Assembly (NCBI GenBank): GCA_021201515.1
Contig: JAJQET010000076.1
Location: forward strand, 1-5,359
Direction of reading: 5' to 3'
DNA length: 5,359 nt
From: Clostridiales bacterium
GTDB taxonomy: Bacteria > Bacillota > Clostridia > Oscillospirales > Oscillospiraceae
In this document: positions 1 through 5,359 of the stretch, piece by piece
Layout of the letters: each line of letters begins with the position of its first letter
Numbering within the stretch: the first letter of the stretch is position 1
Notes under the pieces: model-generated
Seen by the model: the letters and a program-made list of their open reading frames with translations, nothing else
Database searches by the model: none
What the model was told of the DNA's origin: nothing
Made by a program: the position numbers and the translations under genes

Positions 1-53
1 GAAGCCCAGCGAAGCGGGTTCGATTTTGAGAGGAGGCGTTGCGGAGCGAACGA

Positions 54-76
54 GCTTTTCCCCACCGGGGAAAAGC
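54..76. repeat. Perfect 10-bp inverted repeat with 3-base loop
   Basis: GCTTTTCCCC (54-63) and GGGGAAAAGC (67-76) are exact reverse complements separated by ACC. The stem is strong in either strand. No U-tract follows on the minus strand, so an intrinsic terminator for the uppP operon is possible only in a loose sense. Confidence 0.85.
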
Positions 77-111
77 GAGCGATACGAAGCTAACGCCGAC
101 GAGGGAGGGGG

Positions 112-127
112 ACCGGCGTGAGCCGGT
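112..127. repeat. 6-bp GC-rich hairpin with GTGA tetraloop
   Basis: ACCGGC (112-117) and GCCGGT (122-127) pair exactly around GTGA. Read on the plus strand as RNA the loop is GUGA, a member of the stable GNRA class. It sits about 35 bases beyond the uppP stop and is flanked by GGGAGGGGG and GGAGGGG tracts. Confidence 0.8.
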
Positions 128-141
128 GGAGGGGTGCGTCT

Positions 142-159
142 CCCTAAGTTGATGACATT
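142..159 (+). repeat. 18-bp repeated motif, left copy
   Basis: CCCTAAGTTGATGACATT matches the reverse complement of 5301-5318 at 17 of 18 positions, with 14 consecutive identical bases (146-159). It ends one base before the TGA of uppP (163-161). It may be the end of the hairpin-rich element to its left. Confidence 0.8.
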
Positions 160-160
160 T

Positions 161-994
161 TCAGAGGGCCACCGCCAGCAGGATGGCCAGCAGGCCCACC
201 CCCCAGCAGTAGTAGGCGAAGCCGCCAAACTTGCCCTTATCGGTGAGCAGGTTCACCAGCCGAATGGCGAAGTAACCGGAGACGGCGGCAATGACCACCC
301 CCACCCCGTAAATGGGCAGCAGGCTCAGGTCGATGCCCGCCTCCACCGCGTCGCCGATGCTGAGGATATTGGCCCCGATGACGGCGGGCAGGCTCAGCAG
401 AAAGGAGTAGCGGACGGCGAAGTCCCGGGCATAGCCCCGGAGCAGGCCCACGGCGATGGTGGTGCCGGAGCGGGACAGGCCGGGGACGGTGGCCAGGGCC
501 TGGCCGCAGCCCACCAGCAGGCAGTCCGCAACGGTGCAGCTCCGCTCGTCCTTCCGCCCCTTCGCCAGCCGGTCGGAGACAAACAACAGCGTACCGGTGA
601 CCAGCAGGGCAAAGCCGATGGCCAGGGGGTAGTTGTTCAGTGCTTCAATGCGGCTCTTAATGGGGAGAATCAGGAACAGGGGGAGCGTGCCGATGATAAT
701 CATCAGAATCATCCGCCGGGCGGGGGGCACCCGGTCGGTGCGCTGGCCGGTGACCAGGTCCCGGAGGAAGCGGAAGAACTCCAGAATCATCTCCCAGATG
801 TCGTCCCGATAGTAGACGAATACGGAGAGCAGGGTGCCCAGGTGGAGCAGCACGTCAAAGAATACGTCCGTTTCCTCTGCGCTTTTCAGGTTGAACAGCT
901 GCTGGAACAGGGCCAGGTGGCCGGAGCTGGAGATAGGCAAAAATTCGGCAATGCCCTGAACCAGGCCCAGTATGGCGGAATAAAGGTATGTCAT
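161..994 (-). CDS. uppP: Undecaprenyl-diphosphate phosphatase (UppP/BacA)
   Basis: The 277-residue product is an integral membrane UppP that converts undecaprenyl pyrophosphate to undecaprenyl phosphate. This recycles the lipid carrier for peptidoglycan and other envelope polymers; overproduction confers bacitracin tolerance in other bacteria. Its length matches the family (about 265-280). The two signature motifs are present: LVQGIAEFLPISSSGHL at 11-27, with E17 and H26, and VPGLSRSGTTIAVGLLRG at 170-187, with the essential-type SRSG arginine R175. Several hydrophobic membrane segments are visible, for example about 95-112, 123-140, 197-213, 226-243 and 259-277. The loop 82-94 is basic. The ATG start has a strong AAGGGAGGA ribosome binding site eight bases or so upstream. 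It is the last gene of the cluster, and its TGA stop lies one base from a repeated 18-bp motif. The C-terminus looks natural, so the repeat has not visibly truncated it. Confidence 0.96.
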   Translation of the reverse strand: MTYLYSAILGLVQGIAEFLPISSSGHLALFQQLFNLKSAEETDVFFDVLLHLGTLLSVFVYYRDDIWEMILEFFRFLRDLVTGQRTDRVPPARRMILMIIIGTLPLFLILPIKSRIEALNNYPLAIGFALLVTGTLLFVSDRLAKGRKDERSCTVADCLLVGCGQALATVPGLSRSGTTIAVGLLRGYARDFAVRYSFLLSLPAVIGANILSIGDAVEAGIDLSLLPIYGVGVVIAAVSGYFAIRLVNLLTDKGKFGGFAYYCWGVGLLAILLAVAL

Positions 995-1001
995 TTCGGA
1001 A

Positions 1002-1010
1002 TCCTCCCTT
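1002..1010 (-). promoter_or_regulatory. Ribosome binding site of uppP
   Basis: On the minus strand AAGGGAGGA lies about seven to eight bases before the ATG at 994, in the 38-base gap after the aminopeptidase gene. It is a strong Shine-Dalgarno sequence and supports both this start and independent ribosome loading on uppP. Confidence 0.85.
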
Positions 1011-1032
1011 ACACAAACTGTCGGCGGAACAC

Positions 1033-2421
1033 TCAGATGCAGTAAACCGCCTTCATGCAGCGGTAGGTCATATAGCAGTCCAGCTTGCCCGTCAGCTCCA
1101 GCGGGGCGTGCATGGCAAGGACGGGGGTGCCTGCGTCAATGGTTTCGATGTTCCGATTGGCCATATACATGGCCACGGTGCCGCCGCCGCCTACGTCCAC
1201 CTTACCCAGCTCGGCCAGGTGCCAGATCACACCGGCGTCGTCCAGCAGGCGGCGGAGCTTTGCCACCGTCTCCGCCCCGGCGTCGTTGCTCTCCCCTTTG
1301 CCCCGGGAGCCGGTGTACTTGGCGATGCCTACGCCCCAGTTCACCCGGGAGGCGTTTTGCAGCTCGTACACGCTGGCATAGTTGGGGTCAAAGGCCGCCG
1401 TCACGTCGGCGCTGAGACAGAAGGCATTTTCATAGCAGGCTTTCAGGGGGATGCCCTGGGTGTCGCACAGGTCGGACACGAAGGTGTCGAAGAACAGGCT
1501 CTTCATGCCGCTGACCCCCTCGGAGCCGATCTCCTCCTTGTCCACCAGCATACAGATGCCGGTGCGGTTCAGGCTGTCCGCCGTATCTAGGAGAGCCCGG
1601 AGGGAGGCATAGCCGCAGACCTTGTCATCCTGACCGTAGGCCCCGATGAGGGAGCGGTCCAGGCCGTAGTCCCGCGCGTCGTAGGCGGGGACGGCGCACA
1701 GCTCGGCGGAGATAAAGTCCGCCTCGGTGATGCCGTACTTTTCGTGGAGCAGGTCCAGCACCAGCAGCTTGAACCGCTCCTTTTCCTCCCGGTCTGGGTA
1801 GGGTTTGGAGCCGACCATAATGTTCAGATCCTCCCCGGAGAAGGCGGCGTACAGCGGCTCCTTGGCCTGCTTATCCGCCAGATGGGGCAGCAGGTCGGGG
1901 ATGGTCAGCAGCGGGTCGGAGGGGTCTTTGCCGATGGAGACCTGCACCGTCTCCCCGGTTTTCAGGCAGATGACGCCGTGCAGCTCCAGAGGGATGGAGA
2001 CCCAGTGGTACTTGCGGATGCCGCCGTAATAGTGGGTCTTTAAAATGGCAAACTCGCTGTCCTCAATCAGGGGGTTGGGCTTGATGTCCAGCCGGGGGGA
2101 GTCGATGTGGGCGGCGCAGATGGCGACGCCCTTGTCCAGCGTCTCCCTGCCAATGACGGCCAGGAGGAGGGACTTGTTCCGGTTGATGCGGTAGACCCGG
2201 TCGCCGGGACGGAGCGCCTCCCCACGGACGAAGGGACGGAAGCCGTTTTCTTTGGCCAGGGCCACGGCGTTGGAGACAAATTCCCGCTCCGTCTTGCTGG
2301 CGGTCAGGAAGGCTTTGTAGCCGTCGCAGTAGGTTTCCACGGCGGGCAGCTCGTCAGGGGCGATGCGGTCATAGCCGTTGCAGTGGTCGGTGTGAAAGAG
2401 GAGGTCGTGTTTACTGCTCAT
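1033..2421 (-). CDS. M18 family zinc aminopeptidase (aspartyl aminopeptidase-like, ApeA type)
   Basis: This 462-residue protein belongs to metallopeptidase family M18 and is expected to be a cytoplasmic oligomeric enzyme that removes N-terminal residues from peptides. The family fingerprint is complete. CAAHIDSPRLD at 102-112 carries the first metal histidine H105 and D107. GQDDKVCGYA at 263-272 supplies the bridging aspartate. DKEEIGSEG at 294-302 carries the catalytic and metal glutamates E296/E297. LSADVTAAFDP at 336-346 supplies D339, and MHAPLELTG at 437-445 the last metal histidine H438. YYGGIRKYHWVSIPLELHG (131-149) is typical of the bacterial ApeA-like branch. No signal peptide is seen. 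The ATG start is preceded by AAAGGA with a rather long spacer of 13 bases. The gene sits 60 bases after sua5-coaE and 38 before uppP on the same strand, so cotranscription is likely. Substrate preference cannot be read from the sequence; acidic residues are preferred by some M18 members, not all. Confidence 0.93.
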   Translation of the reverse strand: MSSKHDLLFHTDHCNGYDRIAPDELPAVETYCDGYKAFLTASKTEREFVSNAVALAKENGFRPFVRGEALRPGDRVYRINRNKSLLLAVIGRETLDKGVAICAAHIDSPRLDIKPNPLIEDSEFAILKTHYYGGIRKYHWVSIPLELHGVICLKTGETVQVSIGKDPSDPLLTIPDLLPHLADKQAKEPLYAAFSGEDLNIMVGSKPYPDREEKERFKLLVLDLLHEKYGITEADFISAELCAVPAYDARDYGLDRSLIGAYGQDDKVCGYASLRALLDTADSLNRTGICMLVDKEEIGSEGVSGMKSLFFDTFVSDLCDTQGIPLKACYENAFCLSADVTAAFDPNYASVYELQNASRVNWGVGIAKYTGSRGKGESNDAGAETVAKLRRLLDDAGVIWHLAELGKVDVGGGGTVAMYMANRNIETIDAGTPVLAMHAPLELTGKLDCYMTYRCMKAVYCI

Positions 2422-2434
2422 GATGGTGATTGTG

Positions 2435-2440
2435 TCCTTT
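2435..2440 (-). promoter_or_regulatory. Probable ribosome binding site of the M18 aminopeptidase gene
   Basis: AAAGGA on the minus strand is the only Shine-Dalgarno-like sequence before the ATG at 2421. Its 13-base spacer is longer than the usual 5-10, so initiation may be modest. The 60-base gap it lies in shows no clear hairpin terminator or promoter. Confidence 0.5.
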
Positions 2441-2481
2441 CCGTTGAGAGTGTATAGAGGTGACGGGGCAGCGTATCGGGG

Positions 2482-4119
2482 TCAGGCCAGCTGCTCCAGC
2501 AGCGCCTGGCACTGAGCCATCAGCTGCTCCTTTGTGCCGCTGTTATCCAGTATAGCGTCGCAGGCGGCGCGGTAGACCTGCTGATCCGGCTGGGCCGCCA
2601 GACGGGCACGGGCGTAGTCCTCGGTGAGGCCGTCCCGGTCCATGATGCGCCGGAGGCGGAGGCTGTCCTCCGCCACCACGGCCACCAGCCGGTCGCAGTC
2701 GGCTTTTAGGGGGCTTTCCAGCAATGCGGCGGCGTCCAGCACCACGCCGGGGCGGTGGCTCCGCTGCATCTCCGCCGCCTGTCGGCGAACCTCCAGTGTG
2801 ATGAAGCGGAAGGTGATGCCGTTCAGGTCCTGCAAGGCGGCGCTGTCCCGGAACACGATGGCCCCCAGCGCCTTCCGGTCCAGCCGGTCCCCGTCAAAGA
2901 CTCCGTCCCCGAAGCGGCCCCGCAGGGCGGCCCGGAGGGGGGCGCTGGTGTCCAGCAGGTTATGGTAGACCCGGTCGCAGTCGATGACGCCGAAGCCGCG
3001 GGAGGCGAAGCAGTCCAGCACGGTGGTTTTCCCCACGCCGCTGCCTCCCACAAGGCCAATGGTGGGGATGGTGTATCCGTCCTCCCCCAGGTCCAGGACG
3101 TTGAACCCGGCGGCCTTTTTCAGCCGGTTGCCCACGGCCAGCCCCAGCCCCGCTGGGTCGGGGCACTGGGCGAAGATCTCCGTGACCCCGGTGCCGTCAA
3201 ACCGCCGCAGGGCAGAAAAGACCCGCCGGGCCTGCTCCGTCTTGTCCCGTGCCGGCCCCAGGTCGTGTACCTCCAGCCCGGAGAACAGGGGGAGAAACTC
3301 GTGAAAGCAGATGACGCCGGTGGTGGGGGTCAGCCGCCTTTGAATATAGGCGGCGCACTTGTCCGGCCTGCCGGTGACCACCGTCACCGGCGCCTGGGGC
3401 GCATAGTGGCGGTACTTCATTCCCGGCGCTCTGGGCCGCTCGCCGTCCTTTAAGAGGCCGGTCACGGCCTTGTCGATGGTGATGCTGCCGCAGACCGCCT
3501 CCAGCTCGTCCAGGGGCATCCCGCCGGGCCGGAGCAGCTGGGGCGGGGAGACGGTCAGGTCCAGAATGGTGGACTCCACCCCCACGGAGGAGGGGCCTCC
3601 GTCCACGACGCCCTGAATCTTCCCGTCCATGTCCTCCAGCACCTCGGCGGCGTTGGTGCAGCTGGGTCGGCCGGAGGTGTTGGCGCTGGGGGCGGCGATG
3701 GGTACCCCCGCCGCCTGAATGATGGCCAAGGTCACGGGATGGTCGGGGCAGCGCACCCCCACCGTGTCCAGCCCGCCGGTGGTGCGGTCGGGGACGATGG
3801 CCTTCCGGGGCAGAATCATGGTCAGCGGCCCCGGCCAGAACGCCTCCGCCAGCCGGTAGGCCAGGGGCGGCACGTCCCGGCAGTAGGTGTCCAGCCAGCT
3901 GTCATCGGGGATGTGGATGATCAGCGGGTTGTCGCTGGCCCGGCCCTTGGCCCGGTAGATGTTGGCCACGGCCTCCGCGTCCAGGGCGTTGGCCCCCAGG
4001 CCGTAGACCGTCTCCGTGGGGATGGCCAGCAGGCCGCCGGAGCGGATGATTTCCGCCGCCTCCTGAATTTCCCTCTCGTGGCCGGAGACCTGGGGCAGAT
4101 GATAAACCTTCGTAATCAA
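2482..4119 (-). CDS. sua5-coaE: Fused L-threonylcarbamoyladenylate synthase (Sua5) and dephospho-CoA kinase (CoaE)
   Basis: With a TTG start at 4119 the protein has 545 residues and two complete domains. Residues 1 to about 343 are Sua5/YrdC, which makes threonylcarbamoyl-AMP from threonine, bicarbonate and ATP for tRNA t6A37. Visible motifs are IPTETVYGLG (33-42), KGRASDNPL (58-66), PSANTSGRPS (144-153), GVESTILDL (180-188), the linker GMKYRHYAP (233-241) typical of long Sua5, and GLGLAVGNRLKKAAG (324-338). Residues about 351-545 are a CoaE-type kinase, which phosphorylates dephospho-CoA in the last step of CoA synthesis. It shows a P-loop GGSGVGKTT (358-366), VIDCDRVYH (378-386), LDRKALGAIVF (413-423) and a C-terminal DAILDNSG (521-528). 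The reading frame is open across the junction. The CoaE half departs from the family at two usually conserved places: the His after LxxIT is Phe437, and the PLLFE-type motif reads AALLES. The frame is open up to a TTG at 4194 inside prfA, but those extra 25 residues do not look like Sua5. The start is therefore uncertain: TTG 4119, or an ATG at 4127 in another frame. Domain calls are firm; kinase activity is inferred. Confidence 0.9.
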   Translation of the reverse strand: MITKVYHLPQVSGHEREIQEAAEIIRSGGLLAIPTETVYGLGANALDAEAVANIYRAKGRASDNPLIIHIPDDSWLDTYCRDVPPLAYRLAEAFWPGPLTMILPRKAIVPDRTTGGLDTVGVRCPDHPVTLAIIQAAGVPIAAPSANTSGRPSCTNAAEVLEDMDGKIQGVVDGGPSSVGVESTILDLTVSPPQLLRPGGMPLDELEAVCGSITIDKAVTGLLKDGERPRAPGMKYRHYAPQAPVTVVTGRPDKCAAYIQRRLTPTTGVICFHEFLPLFSGLEVHDLGPARDKTEQARRVFSALRRFDGTGVTEIFAQCPDPAGLGLAVGNRLKKAAGFNVLDLGEDGYTIPTIGLVGGSGVGKTTVLDCFASRGFGVIDCDRVYHNLLDTSAPLRAALRGRFGDGVFDGDRLDRKALGAIVFRDSAALQDLNGITFRFITLEVRRQAAEMQRSHRPGVVLDAAALLESPLKADCDRLVAVVAEDSLRLRRIMDRDGLTEDYARARLAAQPDQQVYRAACDAILDNSGTKEQLMAQCQALLEQLA

Positions 4120-4145
4120 GAAAACATCAGCTTCTATCTTCCTTT
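4117..4145 (-). promoter_or_regulatory. prfA / sua5-coaE junction with TGATG overlap and ambiguous start
   Basis: On the minus strand AAAGGAAG (4145-4138) is followed after ten bases by an ATG (4127-4125) that shares its A with the prfA TGA stop, the usual layout of a translationally coupled gene. That ATG is not in the Sua5 frame: it reads Met-Phe-Ser and stops at TGA (4118-4116). The Sua5 frame first offers a TTG at 4119, about 18 bases from AAAGGAAG, with only a weak AGAAG nearer. Either the TTG is used, helped by ribosomes terminating on prfA, or one T is missing from the run of four Ts after the ATG. Confidence 0.6.
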
Positions 4146-5206
4146 GCTGCGTTTGCCAGCTTTTCCGCCTGGTCGGCGGCGGAGAGGGCGTCAATCAGTT
4201 CGTCCAAATCCCCGTCCATGATGCTGGCGATTTTGTACAGGGTCAGGCCGATGCGGTGATCGGTGACCCGGCCCTGGGGAAAGTTATAGGTGCGGATGCG
4301 CTCGTTGCGCATCCCGCTGCCCACCTGGCTGCGGCGCTGGGCGGAGACGCTGTCCGCCTGGGACTGCACCATCTGCTCATAGAGCCGTGCCCGGAGGATT
4401 TCCATGGCCCTATCCCGGTTCTGGAACTGGCTGCGCTCCTGCTGGCACTCCACCACCATGCCGGTGGGCAGGTGGGTCAGCCGGACGGCGGAGGAGGTCT
4501 TGTTGATATGCTGGCCCCCTGCACCGGAGGAGCGGAACACGTCCATCTTGATGTCCTCTTTGCGAATCTCCAGCTCCACCTCCTCCACCTCCGGGAGGAC
4601 GGCCACCGTCACCGTGCTGGTGTGAACCCGGCCGCCGGACTCCGTCTCCGGCACCCGCTGCACCCGGTGGACGCCGCTCTCATATTTCAGGCGGCTGTAG
4701 GCCCCGGAACCGGAGATGGTGAAGGAGACCTCCTTCATCCCCCCCAGCTCCGTCTCGTTGCAGCTGGCAAGCTCCAGCTGCCAGCCCCGGCGGACGCTGT
4801 ACATCTCATACATCCGAAAGAGGGAGTGGGCGAACAGGGCGGATTCCTCCCCGCCCACGCCGGCGCGAATTTCCACGATGACGCTGCGCTGATCGTTGGG
4901 GTCTTTGGGCAGCAGGAGAATTTGCAGCTGCCGCTCCAGCCGGGCGGCGCGCTCCTTCTCGGTGAGAAATTCCTCCCTGGCCAGCTCCCGCAGCTCCGGG
5001 TCAGGCTCATTCAGCATGGCCTCCGCCGCCGCGCCGGCCTCCCTGGCCGCCTCATAGTCCTGAAAGGCGGTGACGATGGGCTCCAGGTCGGCCAGCTCCT
5101 GATTCAGCCTGGCCACCTGGGCCGGGTCGTCATAGGTCTCCGGCTGGTTCAGCTTGGCCTGAATCACGCTGTGTTGGGTTTGCAGTTGTCGAAGCTTGTC
5201 CAGCAT
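4127..5206 (-). CDS. prfA: Peptide chain release factor 1 (RF1)
   Basis: The 359-residue product is class I release factor 1, a cytoplasmic protein that recognises UAA and UAG in the ribosomal A site and triggers peptidyl-tRNA hydrolysis. Its length matches the family (about 355-360). An N-terminal helical region (about 1-100) is followed by the PCRF domain with EIRAGVGGEES at 112-122. The anticodon-like tripeptide is P186-E187-T188 within QRVPETESGG, the RF1 PxT type rather than the SPF of RF2. The catalytic GGQ is at 230-232 in SSGAGGQHINKT. The RSQVGSGMRNERIRTYNFPQ segment typical of RF1 follows at 292-311. The ATG start is supported by a GGAGG six bases upstream. It is the first gene of the minus-strand cluster and its stop lies just before sua5-coaE. 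In B. subtilis prfA is followed by prmC and, further on, by the Sua5 homologue ywlC; here prmC is not between them. The gene ends in TGA, which RF1 itself does not read. Confidence 0.97.
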   Translation of the reverse strand: MLDKLRQLQTQHSVIQAKLNQPETYDDPAQVARLNQELADLEPIVTAFQDYEAAREAGAAAEAMLNEPDPELRELAREEFLTEKERAARLERQLQILLLPKDPNDQRSVIVEIRAGVGGEESALFAHSLFRMYEMYSVRRGWQLELASCNETELGGMKEVSFTISGSGAYSRLKYESGVHRVQRVPETESGGRVHTSTVTVAVLPEVEEVELEIRKEDIKMDVFRSSGAGGQHINKTSSAVRLTHLPTGMVVECQQERSQFQNRDRAMEILRARLYEQMVQSQADSVSAQRRSQVGSGMRNERIRTYNFPQGRVTDHRIGLTLYKIASIMDGDLDELIDALSAADQAEKLANAAKEDRS

Positions 5207-5212
5207 GGGAAA

Positions 5213-5219
5213 CCTCCGG
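5213..5219 (-). promoter_or_regulatory. Ribosome binding site of prfA
   Basis: On the minus strand CCGGAGG ends six bases before the ATG at 5206. It is a near-consensus Shine-Dalgarno sequence and fixes the prfA start. No convincing -35/-10 promoter pair was found between it and the window edge. Confidence 0.85.
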
Positions 5220-5225
5220 TGGAGT

Positions 5226-5274
5226 GTTAGTGGCTAGTGATTAGTGATTAGTGGATAGAAGCTGTTAGCTGTTA
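5226..5274. repeat. Heptameric tandem repeat in the prfA leader
   Basis: Seven consecutive 7-base units fill this stretch without a gap. On the plus strand the first four are GTTAGTG, GCTAGTG and then ATTAGTG twice. A diverged unit, GATAGAA, follows, and then GCTGTTA twice. Two different heptamers are thus each duplicated exactly and kept in the same 7-base register. It is AT-richer than the surroundings and ends eight bases before the prfA ribosome binding site. It resembles the short tandemly repeated heptamers (STRR) described in cyanobacteria only in form. Confidence 0.75.
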
Positions 5275-5359
5275 GAGACACCTCCGCCCCCCTGAAAGGC
5301 AATGTCATCAACTTAAGGTAACCTCTAAAAACCCTCCCCATATCCTCCACTTTATGGTA
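5275..5359. other. Intergenic DNA upstream of prfA without a recognisable gene
   Basis: Apart from the 18-bp motif at 5301-5318 this stretch shows only pyrimidine-rich plus-strand tracts (CCGCCCCCC, AACCCTCCCC, TATCCTCC) and a GGTAACC palindrome at 5317-5323. No ribosome binding site with a usable start, no tRNA and no clear promoter is seen. The end of an upstream gene, if any, lies outside the window. Confidence 0.6.
5301..5318 (-). repeat. 18-bp repeated motif, right copy (inverted)
   Basis: On the minus strand this reads CCTTAAGTTGATGACATT, the same motif as 142-159 with one change. It lies about 95 bases upstream of prfA. Together the two copies face outward from the four-gene cluster. 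The bases beyond each copy differ, and no target-site duplication is seen. Confidence 0.8.

Larger units (their letters stand above)
1..141. repeat. Non-coding hairpin-rich intergenic element, cut by the window edge
   Basis: This stretch downstream of uppP holds no credible gene. It is a chain of inverted repeats. C5-C7 pairs with G16-G18 around the mini-hairpin GCGAAGC (9-15). GGCGTT (35-40) pairs with AACGCC (92-97) and encloses the perfect 10-bp stem at 54-76. ACCGGC/GCCGGT (112-127) closes a GTGA loop and is flanked by G-rich tracts. The composition and nesting resemble dispersed palindromic intergenic repeats of high-GC gut clostridia. Membership of such a family is inferred and needs a genome search. 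No T-run follows the stems in the uppP direction, so it is not a canonical terminator. Confidence 0.55.

Noticed and set aside
16..27. GGGTTCGATTTT resembling a tRNA T-arm loop
   Set aside because: No matching acceptor, D or anticodon arms surround it, and the bases fit better in a palindromic repeat.
54..76. Canonical Rho-independent terminator for the operon
   Set aside because: The stem is strong but is not followed by a T-run in the direction of transcription; a TCGTTCGC sequence follows instead.
134..1045. Long plus-strand open frame opposite uppP (303 codons)
   Set aside because: It mirrors uppP in a GC-rich genome, its product is Gln/Gly/His-rich without domains, and uppP on the other strand is unmistakable.
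2755..3453. Plus-strand open frame opposite the Sua5-CoaE junction
   Set aside because: The biased composition follows from third-position GC on the opposite strand; no motif is present.
4120..4194. Extended N-terminus of sua5-coaE from TTG at 4194
   Set aside because: The added 25 residues overlap prfA, are Pro/Arg/Lys-rich, and precede the normal Sua5 beginning; no good ribosome binding site supports that TTG.
4256..5230. Long plus-strand open frame opposite prfA (324 codons)
   Set aside because: It is an antisense shadow of prfA with low-complexity Leu/Gly/His-rich translation and no family resemblance.
5240..5253. CRISPR array in the ATTAGTG repeats
   Set aside because: The units are 7 bases long and contiguous, with no spacers and no cas genes.
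142..5318. Composite transposon carrying the four genes
   Set aside because: No transposase, no target-site duplication next to the 18-bp repeats, and the cargo is ordinary housekeeping genes in a plausible ancestral order.

Overview
This window looks like a chromosomal housekeeping stretch from a GC-rich, low-redundancy Bacillota genome, most likely a gut member of the Oscillospiraceae/Ruminococcaceae (Flavonifractor, Oscillibacter or a close relative). The pointers are the high GC content, the strong GGAGG-type ribosome binding sites, the RF1–Sua5 gene order shared with other Bacillota, a Sua5 protein fused to dephospho-CoA kinase, and intergenic DNA rich in short hairpin and tandem repeats. 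The taxonomic call is an inference from protein character and layout, not from a database match.

Four genes lie on the minus strand and read from right to left. They are prfA (peptide chain release factor 1), a fused sua5-coaE gene (tRNA t6A biosynthesis enzyme plus the last enzyme of coenzyme A synthesis), an M18 family zinc aminopeptidase, and uppP (undecaprenyl-diphosphate phosphatase). The gaps are short (about 7, 60 and 38 bases), no convincing internal promoter or terminator was seen, and the four could form one operon. The first two serve translation (termination, and tRNA ANN-decoding modification) and cofactor supply. The aminopeptidase recycles peptides, and UppP recycles the lipid carrier for peptidoglycan. 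All four coding regions end in TGA, so RF2 rather than RF1 terminates them.

The flanks are the less ordinary part. On the left (1-160) the DNA is non-coding and built from successive hairpins (a GCGAAGC mini-hairpin, a perfect 10-bp stem, and a 6-bp stem with a GTGA loop). It ends in an 18-bp motif that stops one base short of the uppP stop codon. The same 18-bp motif returns inverted, with one mismatch, upstream of prfA (5301-5318), so the four genes are bracketed by two outward-facing copies. Between the right copy and prfA lies a run of seven 7-bp units (5226-5274), a heptameric tandem repeat in the prfA leader.

No wholly new biological system is visible. The best leads are the Sua5-CoaE fusion with a diverged kinase half, an anomalous start of that gene that a single T insertion would turn into a classical TGATG-coupled ATG start, and the repeat architecture around the operon.
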